Counted from the stretch's first letter, positions 40,099-52,271 are shown. The stretch: DNA of 64,000 nucleotides from Chloroflexota bacterium (GCA_022616275.1 JAKEFB010000022.1:1-64000), one strand, 5' to 3'. Numbers and translations: made by a program. Notes: generated by a model from the sequence alone, not told the origin.

Positions 40099-41741
40099 CT
40101 CCTCATCTTTTTCCGTGCTACCTGCCACAGCGACCTGGCTTCCTGGATGTCGAGGAGCGGGACGGCCAGGGCGTAGACGGCCAGGCCGGCCGCGCCGGCG
40201 GCGGCGACAGTGGTTAGCCTGGCGAAAAAGCTGCCGGCCGGCAGCCAGTGGCTGGCCAGGATGGCCAGGCCGTAGGCAGCCAGCCCGGTGAGAGCCGCCG
40301 CCGCCAGAGACTTGAGCAGGCTAGACCAGACGTGGTGTCCGGCCAGGCCGCCTAGATGGCGCTCCAGCAGCCAGAGCATGATCAGAGTATGCAGGACGTG
40401 TTTGGCGGCGTCGGCGACCATCAGACTGAGAAGTCCAAGTGATTCCAGAAGAGCCACGGCGACACCCAAATAGAACAGAATGCTGACCACTCCGACCAGG
40501 GCTGGCCGCCAGGTGTCCTGGCGGGCGTAGGAGGCAAAGACCAGCATCTGGTCCACGGCGGCGAAAGGCAGCCCAAAGAGATAGACGCGCAGCACCAGGG
40601 CGGTAGTGACCGTGTCCTGGGGGGTGAAGCGGCCGTGCTCAAACAGCAGGGCCACAATCGGGCCGGCCAGGGCAAAGAGCCCGGCCGCGGCCGGTAAAAT
40701 CAGCGTCAGCACCAGCCGCAGTCCGCCGGCCAGCGTCTGCTTGAACTCGGCCAACCGGCCGCCGGCTTGCTGGGCCAGGGTGGGCAGCGTGGCAATCGAA
40801 AGCGCCGTGACCACCAACCCCAGGGGAAACTGGTAGAGGGTGGTGGCGTAGGCCATGTAAGTGACGCTTGCGTCGCCGGTGCGGGTGGCCAGGTTGTAGC
40901 TGAGGGCGATGGCCAGTTGGTTAATAACCAGGCCGGCGACGATGGGCGTGTAGAGCCGGAGGATGCGGCCGATGGCCGGGTGGCGCCAGTTCAAATGCCA
41001 GCGCAGCCGGGCGTCTCGCAGCGCCGGCAGTTGCAGAACCACCTGCAGGATGGATCCGAGCAGCAATCCCCAGACCAGGCTGGTAATTTGCTCCGGCCAG
41101 ACCAGGGCGGCGACGACGATAGTCCCGTTAAAGACGGCGGCGGTGAAGGCTGGCAGGGTGAAGCGCTTCAGGGCGTAGAGCAGCCCGGTCAGAATGCTGG
41201 ATAGGCTAAGGAAGAGGACGGCCGGGGTGGCCAGCCGCATCAATCGGATGCTGATAATTTCCAGCTCGGCGTCCTGGAAATTGCGCGCCCCGATCAGCCA
41301 GGCGACCTGCGGGGCGAACAGCTCCACCAGGAGGACGACCACCAGCAAAAAGACGGTTGCCACGCTCAGGAAGGTACTGGCCACGTCCCACAACTCGTCC
41401 CAATGCCGGCGTCGTTCCGTTTCGCCGGCCGCGTGGCCGGCCGCACCGGCGTAATCGCTAAAGACCGGCACCAGGGAAGAGTTGACCATGCCGCCGATGA
41501 TCAGGTCAAACAGGCTGGCCGGTACGTAGGCAGCTACCGTATAAGCGCTGAGCAACCCGGAAGCCCCGAAGAGGTTGGCCTTGACCGTCTCCCGGGCCAG
41601 CCCCAGCACCCGGCTGGCGACGTTGCCGATGGCCAGAACGGCCGCAGCGCGGACCACGCCGCTATCCTGGCTGAGGGGGATGGGGACCTGGGGTTCGGCC
41701 GGGGGGAGGTTGGGTGGCTCAATCAAGGTTGCGTCTTTCAC
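40095..41741 (-). CDS. murJ: Lipid II flippase MurJ
   Basis: 548 residues with about 14 membrane helices. The N-terminus VVRAAAVLAIGNVASRVLGLARETVKANLFGAS is the standard MurJ/MVF start, and GLVINQLAIALSYNLATRTGDASVTYMAYATTLYQFPLGL carries the family's central helices. It moves lipid II outward for peptidoglycan synthesis. The arrangement is normal, with a Pro-rich cytoplasmic N-terminal tail of about 30 residues. It stands as a single gene between the FHA gene and the toxin-antitoxin pair. Confidence 0.93.
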   Translation of the reverse strand: MKDATLIEPPNLPPAEPQVPIPLSQDSGVVRAAAVLAIGNVASRVLGLARETVKANLFGASGLLSAYTVAAYVPASLFDLIIGGMVNSSLVPVFSDYAGAAGHAAGETERRRHWDELWDVASTFLSVATVFLLVVVLLVELFAPQVAWLIGARNFQDAELEIISIRLMRLATPAVLFLSLSSILTGLLYALKRFTLPAFTAAVFNGTIVVAALVWPEQITSLVWGLLLGSILQVVLQLPALRDARLRWHLNWRHPAIGRILRLYTPIVAGLVINQLAIALSYNLATRTGDASVTYMAYATTLYQFPLGLVVTALSIATLPTLAQQAGGRLAEFKQTLAGGLRLVLTLILPAAAGLFALAGPIVALLFEHGRFTPQDTVTTALVLRVYLFGLPFAAVDQMLVFASYARQDTWRPALVGVVSILFYLGVAVALLESLGLLSLMVADAAKHVLHTLIMLWLLERHLGGLAGHHVWSSLLKSLAAAALTGLAAYGLAILASHWLPAGSFFARLTTVAAAGAAGLAVYALAVPLLDIQEARSLWQVARKKMRR

Positions 41742-41837
41742 TCGGCCGGCATTCTAGCCCATGCCCCCCGCTGCCGCAACCACGGCCGGGCGACGAATCG
41801 GCTACGCTTGGTTGATGGGGATGGAGATTCGGTAGGG

Positions 41838-42242
41838 CTACCAAATTACCGGCGCCACGCCAGCTTCGTGTATTTTGGCGTCCCGGGAAATCAGTGGTAA
41901 CCCCAACTGGAGAGCGGTTGCCAGAATAATGCGATCCGGCATGTCTGGTACGGCCGCGCGAGGGATAGAACGCATAGCCCTGGCTGTATTCTGATCCAAG
42001 TCAGCTACCGCATAGCTCCCCATCACGGTATCGAGCAATCTGAAAAGGTGATTCACAAAACTCTCTTCAAGGCGGCCCTTCTCAACGAGGTAGACCATCT
42101 CAATTAAAGCAACCCCTGGTATCAAAACCTGATGGTGCCCAGCGTCAGTCTCAAGGAATATCTGACGGGCGGTTAGAGAGAGTCGAGAGTCACCAGTGAG
42201 GTGCCAATGTAAGGCGTGCGTGTCAGTAACGTACCGGCTCAC
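41838..42242 (-). CDS. PIN-domain toxin (VapC-like)
   Basis: 134 residues from the GTG at 42242, which overlaps the antitoxin stop as GTGA; the longer frame runs back into the antitoxin. PIN residues are in place: D7 in VTDTHALHW, Glu in LIEMVYLVEKGRLEE, Asp in MPDRIILATALQLG and the later SRDAKI. These form the metal-dependent RNase site. VapC toxins cleave tRNA or rRNA when the antitoxin is degraded. The gene order, antitoxin first with overlap, is standard. Confidence 0.9.
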   Translation of the reverse strand: MSRYVTDTHALHWHLTGDSRLSLTARQIFLETDAGHHQVLIPGVALIEMVYLVEKGRLEESFVNHLFRLLDTVMGSYAVADLDQNTARAMRSIPRAAVPDMPDRIILATALQLGLPLISRDAKIHEAGVAPVIW

Positions 42243-42487
42243 TCGTCCAACTCTCCAAAATTCGCCCACATTTCACGGCGCGCTTCAGCAATGTCCTCGT
42301 CGGTAATAGTGACGCCTGCCCAAATACCCCCTAAGGGGACAGGTACGTAGGGTGTTGGTCCTGAAGTGGAGCGGACCTGCTTGTACTGGAGGTATTCCAG
42401 AAACGTCATCACTTCTGGCAACGTTTCTTCTGGAAGCCGTTCCAGCGATTTCACAATCTGTTCTTTCAAACCATTAGAGGTATTCAT
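42239..42487 (-). CDS. Antitoxin partner of PIN toxin (DUF2281-like)
   Basis: 82 residues, with a strong GAGGAGG ribosome site 5 bases before the ATG. LKEQIVKSLERLPEETLPEVMTFLEYLQYK is the helical N-terminal half that resembles DUF2281; the tail (PLGGIWAGVTITDEDIAEARREMW) is the toxin-wrapping segment often seen in antitoxins for PIN proteins. It should neutralise the downstream toxin and repress the pair's own promoter. No palindromic operator was identified with confidence in 42488-42560. Confidence 0.85.
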   Translation of the reverse strand: MNTSNGLKEQIVKSLERLPEETLPEVMTFLEYLQYKQVRSTSGPTPYVPVPLGGIWAGVTITDEDIAEARREMWANFGELDE

Positions 42488-42649
42488 CGTTCCTCCTCAT
42501 TAGGATGGCGAACTGTAGTAATTGTAGCACATTCGCAAAACCCCTGGCAGCCAAGTATAATCTTTTTCACAATCTTTCAGTTAGGGTGTTGAGTTAAAGT
42601 CAAACGATTCTACCTCTAACTCCAAACTTCACGAGGAGCGCAACGTTCC

Positions 42650-44332
42650 ATGTACGACAAACAGAAACTGGCCGAGATAGCCGAGAATAAGGACCGCTGG
42701 GAGGAGACGACGCTGCCGCAGAGCCTGGCCCGCTCCCCTGAGCGCCGGGAAAAGTTTGTCACCACCTCCAGCGAGCCGATTAAGCGGCTCTACACCCCCC
42801 TGGACGTGGCCAACCTGGACTACGGCCAGGACCTGGGCTTTCCCGGTGAGTACCCCTACACGCGCGGCGTCCACGCCACCATGTACCGCGGCCGGCCGTG
42901 GACGATGCGCATGTTTGCCGGTTTTGGCACGGCCGAGGAGACCAACGAACGATACAAATATCTGCTTAAGCAGGGCAACATGGGTCTGTCGGTGGCCTTC
43001 GACCTGGCCACGCTGATGGGCTACGACACCGACGCCCCTGAGGCGCTGGGCGAGTTCGGCAAGTGCGGCGTGGCCGTCAGCAGCCTCAAGGACATGGAGA
43101 TTCTGTTTGACGGCATCCCCCTGGACAAGGTTAGCACCAGCATGACCATCAACAGCCCGGCGGCCGTTATCTGGGCCATGTATATCGCCGCGGCCGAAAA
43201 GCAGGGCGTCCCGATGAGCCAGTTGCGCGGCACGCTGCAAAACGACATCCTCAAGGAATTTATTGCCCAGAAAGAGTACATTTTCCCACCTGAACCCTCG
43301 ATGCGCCTGGTGGTAGACACCATTGAGTTCGGCTCACAATGCCTGCCCCAGTGGAACACCATCTCCATCAGCGGCTACCACATCCGCGAGGCCGGCTCGA
43401 CGGCCGCCCAGGAGCTGGCCTTCACCCTGGGCGACGGGCTCGAATACGTCCGCTGGTGCCTGGACCGGGGCATGGACATTGACGACTTTGCCCCCCGGCT
43501 GAGCTTCTTCTTCAACAGCCACAACGACTTCTTCGAGGAAATTGCCAAGTTCCGGGCCGCCCGCCGCATCTGGGCCCGGGAAATGCGCCAGACGTTCGGG
43601 GCGAAGAACCCCCGCTCCTGGCTATGTCGCTTCCACACCCAGACGGCCGGCGTCTCCCTCACTGCCCAGCAGCCGGAAAACAACATTGTCCGGGTCACGA
43701 TCCAGGCCCTGGCCGCCGTCCTCGGCGGCACCCAAAGCCTGCATACCAACAGCATGGACGAGGCCTGGGCCTTGCCCAGCGAGGACGCTGTAACCATTGC
43801 CCTGCGCACCCAGCAAATCATTGCCGAGGAGAGCGGGATCGGCAATACCATTGACCCGCTGGCCGGTTCCTTCTTCGTCGAGCACGAAACCAACAAGATG
43901 GAGCAGCAGGTCTACGATTATTGGCAACAGGTGGCCGGGCTGGGCGGCGTGCTGCCGGCCATTGAGCAGGGCTTCTTCCAACGGGAAATTGCCAACGCCG
44001 CTTACCGCTACCAGCGCGAGACCGACGCCGACGAGCGGATCGTCGTCGGCGTTAACGGTTACGTGGACGAATCAGAAGACCTGAGCATTCCCATCCTGGC
44101 AATGGACCCCCAGGGCTACCAGCGCCAGGTCAACCGCCTGCGCCGGCTGCGCCAGGAGCGGGACAACGAACAGACGGAGCAAACGCTCAACGCCCTGCGC
44201 AACGCGGCCGCCGACCAGGCCAACACCATGCCCTACATCCTCGACGCCGTCCGTGCCTACGCCACCCTGAGCGAGATTACCGGCGTCTTCCGCCAGGTCT
44301 TCGGTGAGTACCAGGAACCCAACTGGATTTAG
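42650..44332 (+). CDS. Acyl-CoA mutase large subunit, isobutyryl-CoA mutase type
   Basis: 560 residues: the substrate-binding barrel only, without the C-terminal B12 domain, so a separate small subunit is needed; none is in the window. The numbering matches Propionibacterium methylmalonyl-CoA mutase by alignment around [19 protein letters not shown] and [16 protein letters not shown]. At the two specificity positions this protein has F89 and Q207, where methylmalonyl-CoA mutases have Tyr and Arg. Phe/Gln is the isobutyryl-CoA mutase pattern. The substrate is therefore predicted to be isobutyryl-/n-butyryl-CoA rather than methylmalonyl-CoA. H75 also replaces the usual Tyr. A hairpin at 44331-44362 ends the gene. 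The ATG follows a GAGGAG site with rather long spacing. Confidence 0.88.
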   Translation: MYDKQKLAEIAENKDRWEETTLPQSLARSPERREKFVTTSSEPIKRLYTPLDVANLDYGQDLGFPGEYPYTRGVHATMYRGRPWTMRMFAGFGTAEETNERYKYLLKQGNMGLSVAFDLATLMGYDTDAPEALGEFGKCGVAVSSLKDMEILFDGIPLDKVSTSMTINSPAAVIWAMYIAAAEKQGVPMSQLRGTLQNDILKEFIAQKEYIFPPEPSMRLVVDTIEFGSQCLPQWNTISISGYHIREAGSTAAQELAFTLGDGLEYVRWCLDRGMDIDDFAPRLSFFFNSHNDFFEEIAKFRAARRIWAREMRQTFGAKNPRSWLCRFHTQTAGVSLTAQQPENNIVRVTIQALAAVLGGTQSLHTNSMDEAWALPSEDAVTIALRTQQIIAEESGIGNTIDPLAGSFFVEHETNKMEQQVYDYWQQVAGLGGVLPAIEQGFFQREIANAAYRYQRETDADERIVVGVNGYVDESEDLSIPILAMDPQGYQRQVNRLRRLRQERDNEQTEQTLNALRNAAADQANTMPYILDAVRAYATLSEITGVFRQVFGEYQEPNWI

Positions 44333-44362
44333 GTAGGGCAATTTTTTAAAATTGCCCTACCT
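44331..44362 (+). terminator. Terminator of the mutase gene
   Basis: AGGTAGGGCAATTTT (44331-44345) pairs perfectly with 44348-44362 around a TT loop. The A/T-rich tip gives T-runs on both strands. It insulates the mutase from the LacI promoter. Confidence 0.75.
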
Positions 44363-44371
44363 CACCATTAC

Positions 44372-44401
44372 TTGACAAAGCCACCGTTCCCATACTATAC
44401 T
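44372..44401 (+). promoter_or_regulatory. Sigma-70-like promoter of the LacI gene
   Basis: Consensus TTGACA at 44372-44377 and TATACT at 44396-44401, spacing 18. It is the clearest promoter in the window and lies directly before two operator palindromes. Confidence 0.8.
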
Positions 44402-44403
44402 GC

Positions 44404-44428
44404 TAACACGTGTTACTAACACGTGTTA
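44404..44428. promoter_or_regulatory. Two tandem LacI-family operators
   Basis: TAACACGTGTTA occurs perfectly twice, at 44404-44415 and 44417-44428, 13 bases centre to centre. A CG-centred palindrome is typical for LacI regulators. The position, at the start of transcription, means binding would block the gene's own promoter. No third copy was noticed before the transporter genes. Confidence 0.8.
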
Positions 44429-44460
44429 CTTAGCCTAGGGGGTGGGTCAGGAAGAGGGTC

Positions 44461-45495
44461 GTGACCAGGAAGCGGATCACTGGTGCCGCTGTCGCCAAGG
44501 AGGCTGGCGTCTCACGCACCACGGTATCCCTGGTTCTCAACAATATCCCCAACGCCAGTATCCCGGCCGAAACGCGGCGCAAGGTCATGGACGCGGCCGC
44601 CCGGCTGAAGTACTATCCCCACGCCGGCGCTCGCCGCCTGGCCAGCGGCCGGACGTGGACACTGGCCTTTGTCATGCACCAGAGTCCAGAGAGGGCTACC
44701 TCCGACCTGTTCCTACCCCAGGTGCTGCACGGCTTAAACACCGTGGCCCGCCAGTATGGTTATTACATTCTCTTTTGGCCGGTTGACCCGGCCGATCCCC
44801 AGGAAGATTATTCCCACCTCATTTATGAAGGCCACGTAGATGGCATCATCCTGTCTGGTCCCCTGTTGGATGAGCCCGAGGCCGTTGCCTTGGACGAACA
44901 GGGGTTAACCATCGTCTTGACGGGGCGCTTGCCCGGGCGGACGCTGCCCTGCGTGGATGTGGACAATTACCTGGGCGCGCGCCAGGCCACCGACCACCTC
45001 ATCGGCCTGGGCCACCGGCGCGTGGCTCTGATTGCCAACGCCCCTCGCACCTACCTGTCCAGCTACGAGCGCCACCGGGGTTACCAGGCCAGCCTGCTGG
45101 CCGCCGGGTTGCCCTACGACGAAGCCCTGGTCCAGGAAGGTGACTTTACCGGCCGCAGCGGCTACCGGGCCATGAATGCGCTGCTGGACCTGGCCGAACC
45201 ACCCACGGCCGTCTTCATTGCCAGCGACGTGGTTGCCTTTGGGGCCATCCAGGCCGTGAAAAACCGCGGCCTGTCCATTCCCCGTGATGTGGCCATCGTC
45301 GGCTTTGACGACGTGGCCATTGCCCAGTACGTCGAGCCGCACCTGACGACCGTCCACCTGCCGGCCTATGATTTGGGCTGGCAGGTGGGCCAGTTGGCCT
45401 TGCAGTTGCTCAATAAGGAGCCGGCCGGAAACCTGGTCAAACTGTTGGCTACACACCTGGTCATACGTGATTCCTGCGGCGCCCGGCTGTCATAG
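44461..45495 (+). CDS. LacI-family sugar regulator
   Basis: 344 residues, GTG start. The N-terminal HTH (ITGAAVAKEAGVSRTTVSLVLNN) and hinge (LKYYPHAGARRLASGRT) are canonical. The effector domain is the periplasmic-binding type, with LIGLGHRRVALIANAP, FIASDVVAFGAIQAVKNRGLSIP and VAIVGFDDVAIAQYVEPHLTTVHLP. It should bind the twin TAACACGTGTTA sites just upstream and so repress itself, and probably the sugar uptake genes that follow, until a sugar ligand is present. The ligand is likely a product of the GH1/GH13 enzymes encoded downstream. Confidence 0.93.
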   Translation: MTRKRITGAAVAKEAGVSRTTVSLVLNNIPNASIPAETRRKVMDAAARLKYYPHAGARRLASGRTWTLAFVMHQSPERATSDLFLPQVLHGLNTVARQYGYYILFWPVDPADPQEDYSHLIYEGHVDGIILSGPLLDEPEAVALDEQGLTIVLTGRLPGRTLPCVDVDNYLGARQATDHLIGLGHRRVALIANAPRTYLSSYERHRGYQASLLAAGLPYDEALVQEGDFTGRSGYRAMNALLDLAEPPTAVFIASDVVAFGAIQAVKNRGLSIPRDVAIVGFDDVAIAQYVEPHLTTVHLPAYDLGWQVGQLALQLLNKEPAGNLVKLLATHLVIRDSCGARLS

Positions 45496-45608
45496 CCGGC
45501 CGCCGCCAGTCCCCACAAGGAGGTACTGTATAAGAGGAGGTCAGAAAAACGCAACGCCCAACACAATATTTTTTTACCGTTTTCCAACTAACCAAACGGA
45601 GGATGAAG

Positions 45609-46991
45609 ATGAAAAACCGCAAATTAATGAGCCTCTTGAGCCTGCTCATGGTTCTGGCTCTTGTCTTGGTGGCCTGCGGCGGCGGCCAAGAGCCGACCAC
45701 TGAACCGGAACCACAGGCTACCGAGCCTGAAGGTGAACAACCAGAACCGGAAGGCGAGGCAACCGAAGAAATGATGGAAGAGACGCCGGAGGCAATAGCT
45801 GGTGAGATTGATTGCAAGGGCGCCCAGGCTGGCGACGAGGTCAGCCTGTTGTACCAGTGGTCTGGTGTCGAAGAAGAACGACTGAACACGATCCTCAAAC
45901 CGCTTATTGACGCCTGCGGCATTGTTCTGCAGCCGGAGTCTACCCGTGACCAGGCCCTGCTGGACACCCGCGTCCAGGCCGGCACGCCCCCGGACATTGC
46001 TTTCTGGAACGTGACCCAGCTTGAGCAATACCAGGATCAACTCGTGCCGGTGACGGAATTGGGCGTCCACGAGGAGAAGTACGCCGATTATTGGAAGGAA
46101 ATTGGCACCTTTGGCGGCAATTGGCTGGGCCTGCCGGTCAAGGCCGACATCAAGACAATTATCTGGTACAGCCCGGTCAATTTCGAGGCCTTTGGCTACG
46201 AAGTGCCTCAGACCTGGGAAGAGCTGGACGCTCTGGTCGAGCAGATGGTAGCCGATGGCAACGTACCCTGGTCAATGGGTATGGAGTCAGGTGACGCCAC
46301 CGGCTGGACGGGGTCCGACTTCATCCAGGACATTTTCTTAGTGACTCAGGGGCCGGAATACGTCATGGGCATCATTGATGGCTCCGTTCCCTACAACGAT
46401 GCCGGCGTTATGGAAGCCTATGAGATTTACGGCAAATGGGCCACTGATCCGGCATACACCGTCGGCGGCGCAGATGGCACGTTGTCTACCGGCTTTAACG
46501 ACGCCATCTTGAAGGTCTTCTCTGACCCGCCGGAAGCCATGATGGTCAAGCAATCGGGTTTTGCCAGCGGTACCATTACCGATCAATACCCTGACCTGGT
46601 CTATGGCACAGACTTCGACTTCTTTGGCGTGCCTGGCGCTCAGGGTGTGCAGGGTGGCTCGGACTGGATGATGGCTTTCAGCGATTCGCCGGCCGTCCAG
46701 GCTATCTTCACTTACCTCAGCAGCGAGGCTGGCGGCCAGAAGTGGGCCGAAGTTGGCTTTGACCTGACGCCCAACACGGCCGGCGCGGCGGCTTACACCG
46801 ACGAGTCGTTGCAGAAGAAAGCCGACATCCTGAGCAGCGCGGCCGGGTTCACCCCCGACATTGGCGACACCATTCCCGGCGGTTTCGGTAGTGCCGAGTG
46901 GACAGCCATTGTGGACTACGTGAATGGCGGCGATCTGGCTGCGGCGCTAGAAGCAGCGGCCGCTGTGCAGCAAGAAGCGTTAGGCGGTTAG
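45609..46991 (+). CDS. Sugar ABC transporter substrate-binding lipoprotein
   Basis: 460 residues from the ATG at 45609, which has the well-spaced GGAGG site; the ATG two codons earlier is too close to it. Lipobox LVAC at residue 23 or so, then a Glu/Pro/Thr linker to about 60. The rest is a family 1 extracellular binding protein: VSLLYQWSGVEEERLNTILKP, GTPPDIAFWNVTQLEQY, GLPVKADIKTIIWYSPVNFEAFG and PQTWEELDALVEQMVADG. It captures an oligosaccharide and passes it to the permeases encoded next. A strong hairpin (47065-47100) separates it from the permeases and probably sets its higher expression. Confidence 0.92.
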   Translation: MKNRKLMSLLSLLMVLALVLVACGGGQEPTTEPEPQATEPEGEQPEPEGEATEEMMEETPEAIAGEIDCKGAQAGDEVSLLYQWSGVEEERLNTILKPLIDACGIVLQPESTRDQALLDTRVQAGTPPDIAFWNVTQLEQYQDQLVPVTELGVHEEKYADYWKEIGTFGGNWLGLPVKADIKTIIWYSPVNFEAFGYEVPQTWEELDALVEQMVADGNVPWSMGMESGDATGWTGSDFIQDIFLVTQGPEYVMGIIDGSVPYNDAGVMEAYEIYGKWATDPAYTVGGADGTLSTGFNDAILKVFSDPPEAMMVKQSGFASGTITDQYPDLVYGTDFDFFGVPGAQGVQGGSDWMMAFSDSPAVQAIFTYLSSEAGGQKWAEVGFDLTPNTAGAAAYTDESLQKKADILSSAAGFTPDIGDTIPGGFGSAEWTAIVDYVNGGDLAAALEAAAAVQQEALGG

Positions 46992-47064
46992 ATGGATTGC
47001 GTTCGTGTTCAGGAAGAGGAACTGACAAAATAGTCACCCATTTCGCTGACCGAACGTAAGGACA

Positions 47065-47100
47065 TCCCGAGGCTTCCTGATTTCAAAGGAAGCCTCGGGA
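47065..47100 (+). promoter_or_regulatory. Intercistronic hairpin between binding protein and permeases
   Basis: TCCCGAGGCTTCC (47065-47077) pairs perfectly with 47088-47100, loop of 10, with no T-run. Such hairpins in ABC operons protect the upstream message or partly stop transcription, giving more binding protein than permease. Confidence 0.65.
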
Positions 47101-47120
47101 AAATCCAACAAGGAGGATTC

Positions 47121-48080
47121 ATGACCCACCCAACACCGGAGATCATGAAACAGGGGAAGGCAACGCCGTGGTATTACCTTGCCCCTGCCCTTATCGTCAT
47201 GGCCTTTTTTATCCTTTACCCGATGGTCAATACCATCTCTCTCAGCTTTCAAAACGGCGACGCCACGACGTCGGCGACTACAACTTGCGTCGAAGGCCGG
47301 CCTTGCTGGGGAATTTTTGAAAATTACCGCTATGCGCTGCTGGGGGAGCTGGACCTCAGCGGCTTTGGGGCGACCCTGCGGTCGTTTTCGCTTTCTTCTT
47401 ACGGCAACAACATTAAATGGATTTTATTAATGGTCACCGGCACAGTCGGGCTTGGCCTGTTGATTGCCGTCCTGGCCGACCGCGTTCGATATGAGCCCTT
47501 GGCCAAGGCGATTATTTTTATGCCAATGGCCATTTCCTTCGTCGGTGCAGGCGTCATCTGGCGATTCGTCTACGACTTCGGCACCCAACAGGTCCAAATC
47601 GGGCTGCTCAACGCCATTATTACCAAGCTGGGTGGTGAACCTGTTGCCTGGTTAGCGACCGAGCAGCTCAACACGATTGCTCTCATTGTTGTTGGAGTCT
47701 GGCTATGGACTGGCTTTTGTATGACGGTATTGTCCGCGTCGTTAAAAAGTGTGCCGACCGAGATCCTCGAAGCAGCCCGCGTTGACGGCGCCAATGAATG
47801 GATCGTCTTCTGGCGGGTGATGGTGCCGATCATCATGCCGACTATCGTCGTCGTCATTACCACGATGGTCATCAATGTCCTCAAAATCTTTGATATTCCT
47901 TACGTGATGACTGGGGGCAACTTTGGCAGCGATGTTATGGCCAACCGGATGTATGAGGAGATGTACGTGAAGTTCAATGTCGGCCGGGGCACGGCCGTTG
48001 CCGTCGTCCTCATTCTGGTCATCATTCCATTTCTCATCATCAACGTCCGCCGTTTCCGGGAGCAGGAGGCTATCCGATGA
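47121..48080 (+). CDS. Sugar ABC transporter permease, MalF type
   Basis: 319 residues, AAGGAGG ribosome site. Six main membrane helices; the loop EILEAARVDGANEWIVFWRVMVPIIMP contains the EAA motif (EAA...G.........I.LP) that docks the ATPase. It forms the channel with the MalG-type permease, whose gene overlaps by ATGA. No ATPase gene is in the operon, so a shared MsmK/MalK-like ATPase encoded elsewhere must energise it. The outer loop after helix 1 is extended (about 50-95, with TTCVEGRPCWGIFENYRYAL) and has two Cys that could pair. Confidence 0.93.
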   Translation: MTHPTPEIMKQGKATPWYYLAPALIVMAFFILYPMVNTISLSFQNGDATTSATTTCVEGRPCWGIFENYRYALLGELDLSGFGATLRSFSLSSYGNNIKWILLMVTGTVGLGLLIAVLADRVRYEPLAKAIIFMPMAISFVGAGVIWRFVYDFGTQQVQIGLLNAIITKLGGEPVAWLATEQLNTIALIVVGVWLWTGFCMTVLSASLKSVPTEILEAARVDGANEWIVFWRVMVPIIMPTIVVVITTMVINVLKIFDIPYVMTGGNFGSDVMANRMYEEMYVKFNVGRGTAVAVVLILVIIPFLIINVRRFREQEAIR

Positions 48081-49261
48081 AGAAAAGAGGCCTGGATAGA
48101 ATTCTTGGTCGGTCGCTCGTACACGCAACTTTAGTCGGCCTAGCTCTTCTCTGGCTGGTTCCCACTCTCGGGCTGTTAATTACCTCCATACGGCCGTTCC
48201 AGGATGTGAATACTTCTGGCTGGTGGACAATTTTCTCGTCCTCCACGGGGGCCGCCGAATTTCAACAGTCCTGCGCTTCGTGTCACGGGGCCAATGGAGA
48301 GGCCATTCCCCAGGCAGACCTGACCAATCCGGAGCTAATCAGCCAATATCCGCGTTCTCTACAACTTCTGGCCGCCTTGCGCCGGGAGATTGACGGCCAG
48401 CCCCATATGCAAGACGTGCCTGTGCCGGAGGCCCAGGAGGCGGCTAACATTGCCGTTTACCTCAAGCGGATTTCCGGCGTTGAGGCGCCGCCCCGCTTCA
48501 CCCTCAGCAACTATGTGGATGCCATAATGGGCTACCGGGGGACAACTACTTATCTGGAGGACTGTGTCAGTGGCACGCAATCTCTTGACCTCAAGTGCAA
48601 CCTTGGCGATCTGCTCAACCCGCGTGGCATGGGTCGCGCTTTCCTCAACAGCCTGTTCGTAACGATCCCGGCCACCATTTTACCCATCCTGTTTGCCGCC
48701 TTTGCCGCCTACGCTTTTGCCTGGCTGGACTTTCGGGGGCGCCATTGGCTGTTTGCCGTCCTGGTTGGGCTGCAGGTCGTTCCACTGCAGATGACATTAG
48801 TGCCCATTTCTCGCCTCTACGCCGACCTGGGGCTCAATGGAACGTTTCTAGGCGTCTGGCTGTTCCATACCGGCTTTGGAATGCCCTACGCCATTTACCT
48901 GATGCGTAATTTCCTCGGTTCGCTTCCCCGCGACCTGTTTGAATCGGCGTATCTGGATGGGGCTTCTCACTGGACAGCCTTCACCCGGTTGGCCTTACCA
49001 CTGTCGGTTCCGGCGATTGCTTCGCTGGGTATTTTCCAATTTCTATGGGTCTGGAATGATTTGTTGGTCGCGCTGGTCTTCCTCGGCGGGACTCGGCCGG
49101 TGATTACCTACCAGATCAGCAACATGGTCACCTCGCTTGGCGCGGGCTGGCACCTGCTCACGGCCGCGGCCTTTCTCTCCTTTCTGTTGCCCATGTTGGT
49201 ATTCTTCGCCCTACAGCGCTATTTCGTGCGTGGTATGCTGGCCGGCGCCGTCAAGGGATAA
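48077..49261 (+). CDS. Sugar ABC transporter permease, MalG type, with inserted cytochrome c domain
   Basis: 394 residues, about 110 longer than usual. Helix 1 (HATLVGLALLWLVPTLGLLITSI) and the RPFQDVNTSGWW motif are normal. Residues about 57-134 are then a class I cytochrome c-like domain: AEFQQSCASCHGANGEAIPQ with heme motif C66-A-S-C69-H70, a helical middle, a candidate axial M111 in PHMQDVPVPEAQEAANIAVYLKRI, and a return to FTLSNYVDAI. The insertion is in the first loop, which is outside the cell, where heme is attached. The rest (helices 2-6, EAA-type loop ESAYLDGASHWTAFTRLALPLSVP) is intact. The frame is continuous with no sign of an assembly join. The purpose of a heme in a sugar permease is unknown. 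Confidence 0.9.
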   Translation: MKKRGLDRILGRSLVHATLVGLALLWLVPTLGLLITSIRPFQDVNTSGWWTIFSSSTGAAEFQQSCASCHGANGEAIPQADLTNPELISQYPRSLQLLAALRREIDGQPHMQDVPVPEAQEAANIAVYLKRISGVEAPPRFTLSNYVDAIMGYRGTTTYLEDCVSGTQSLDLKCNLGDLLNPRGMGRAFLNSLFVTIPATILPILFAAFAAYAFAWLDFRGRHWLFAVLVGLQVVPLQMTLVPISRLYADLGLNGTFLGVWLFHTGFGMPYAIYLMRNFLGSLPRDLFESAYLDGASHWTAFTRLALPLSVPAIASLGIFQFLWVWNDLLVALVFLGGTRPVITYQISNMVTSLGAGWHLLTAAAFLSFLLPMLVFFALQRYFVRGMLAGAVKG

Positions 49262-49279
49262 AGGCTGTATGCCAGTTGA

Positions 49280-52271
<2,992 letters not shown>

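Noticed and set aside
42629-43240. Minus-strand frame of 203 codons opposite the mutase
   Set aside because: Shadow of the strongly supported mutase gene, His/Gly/Val-rich without domain signal.
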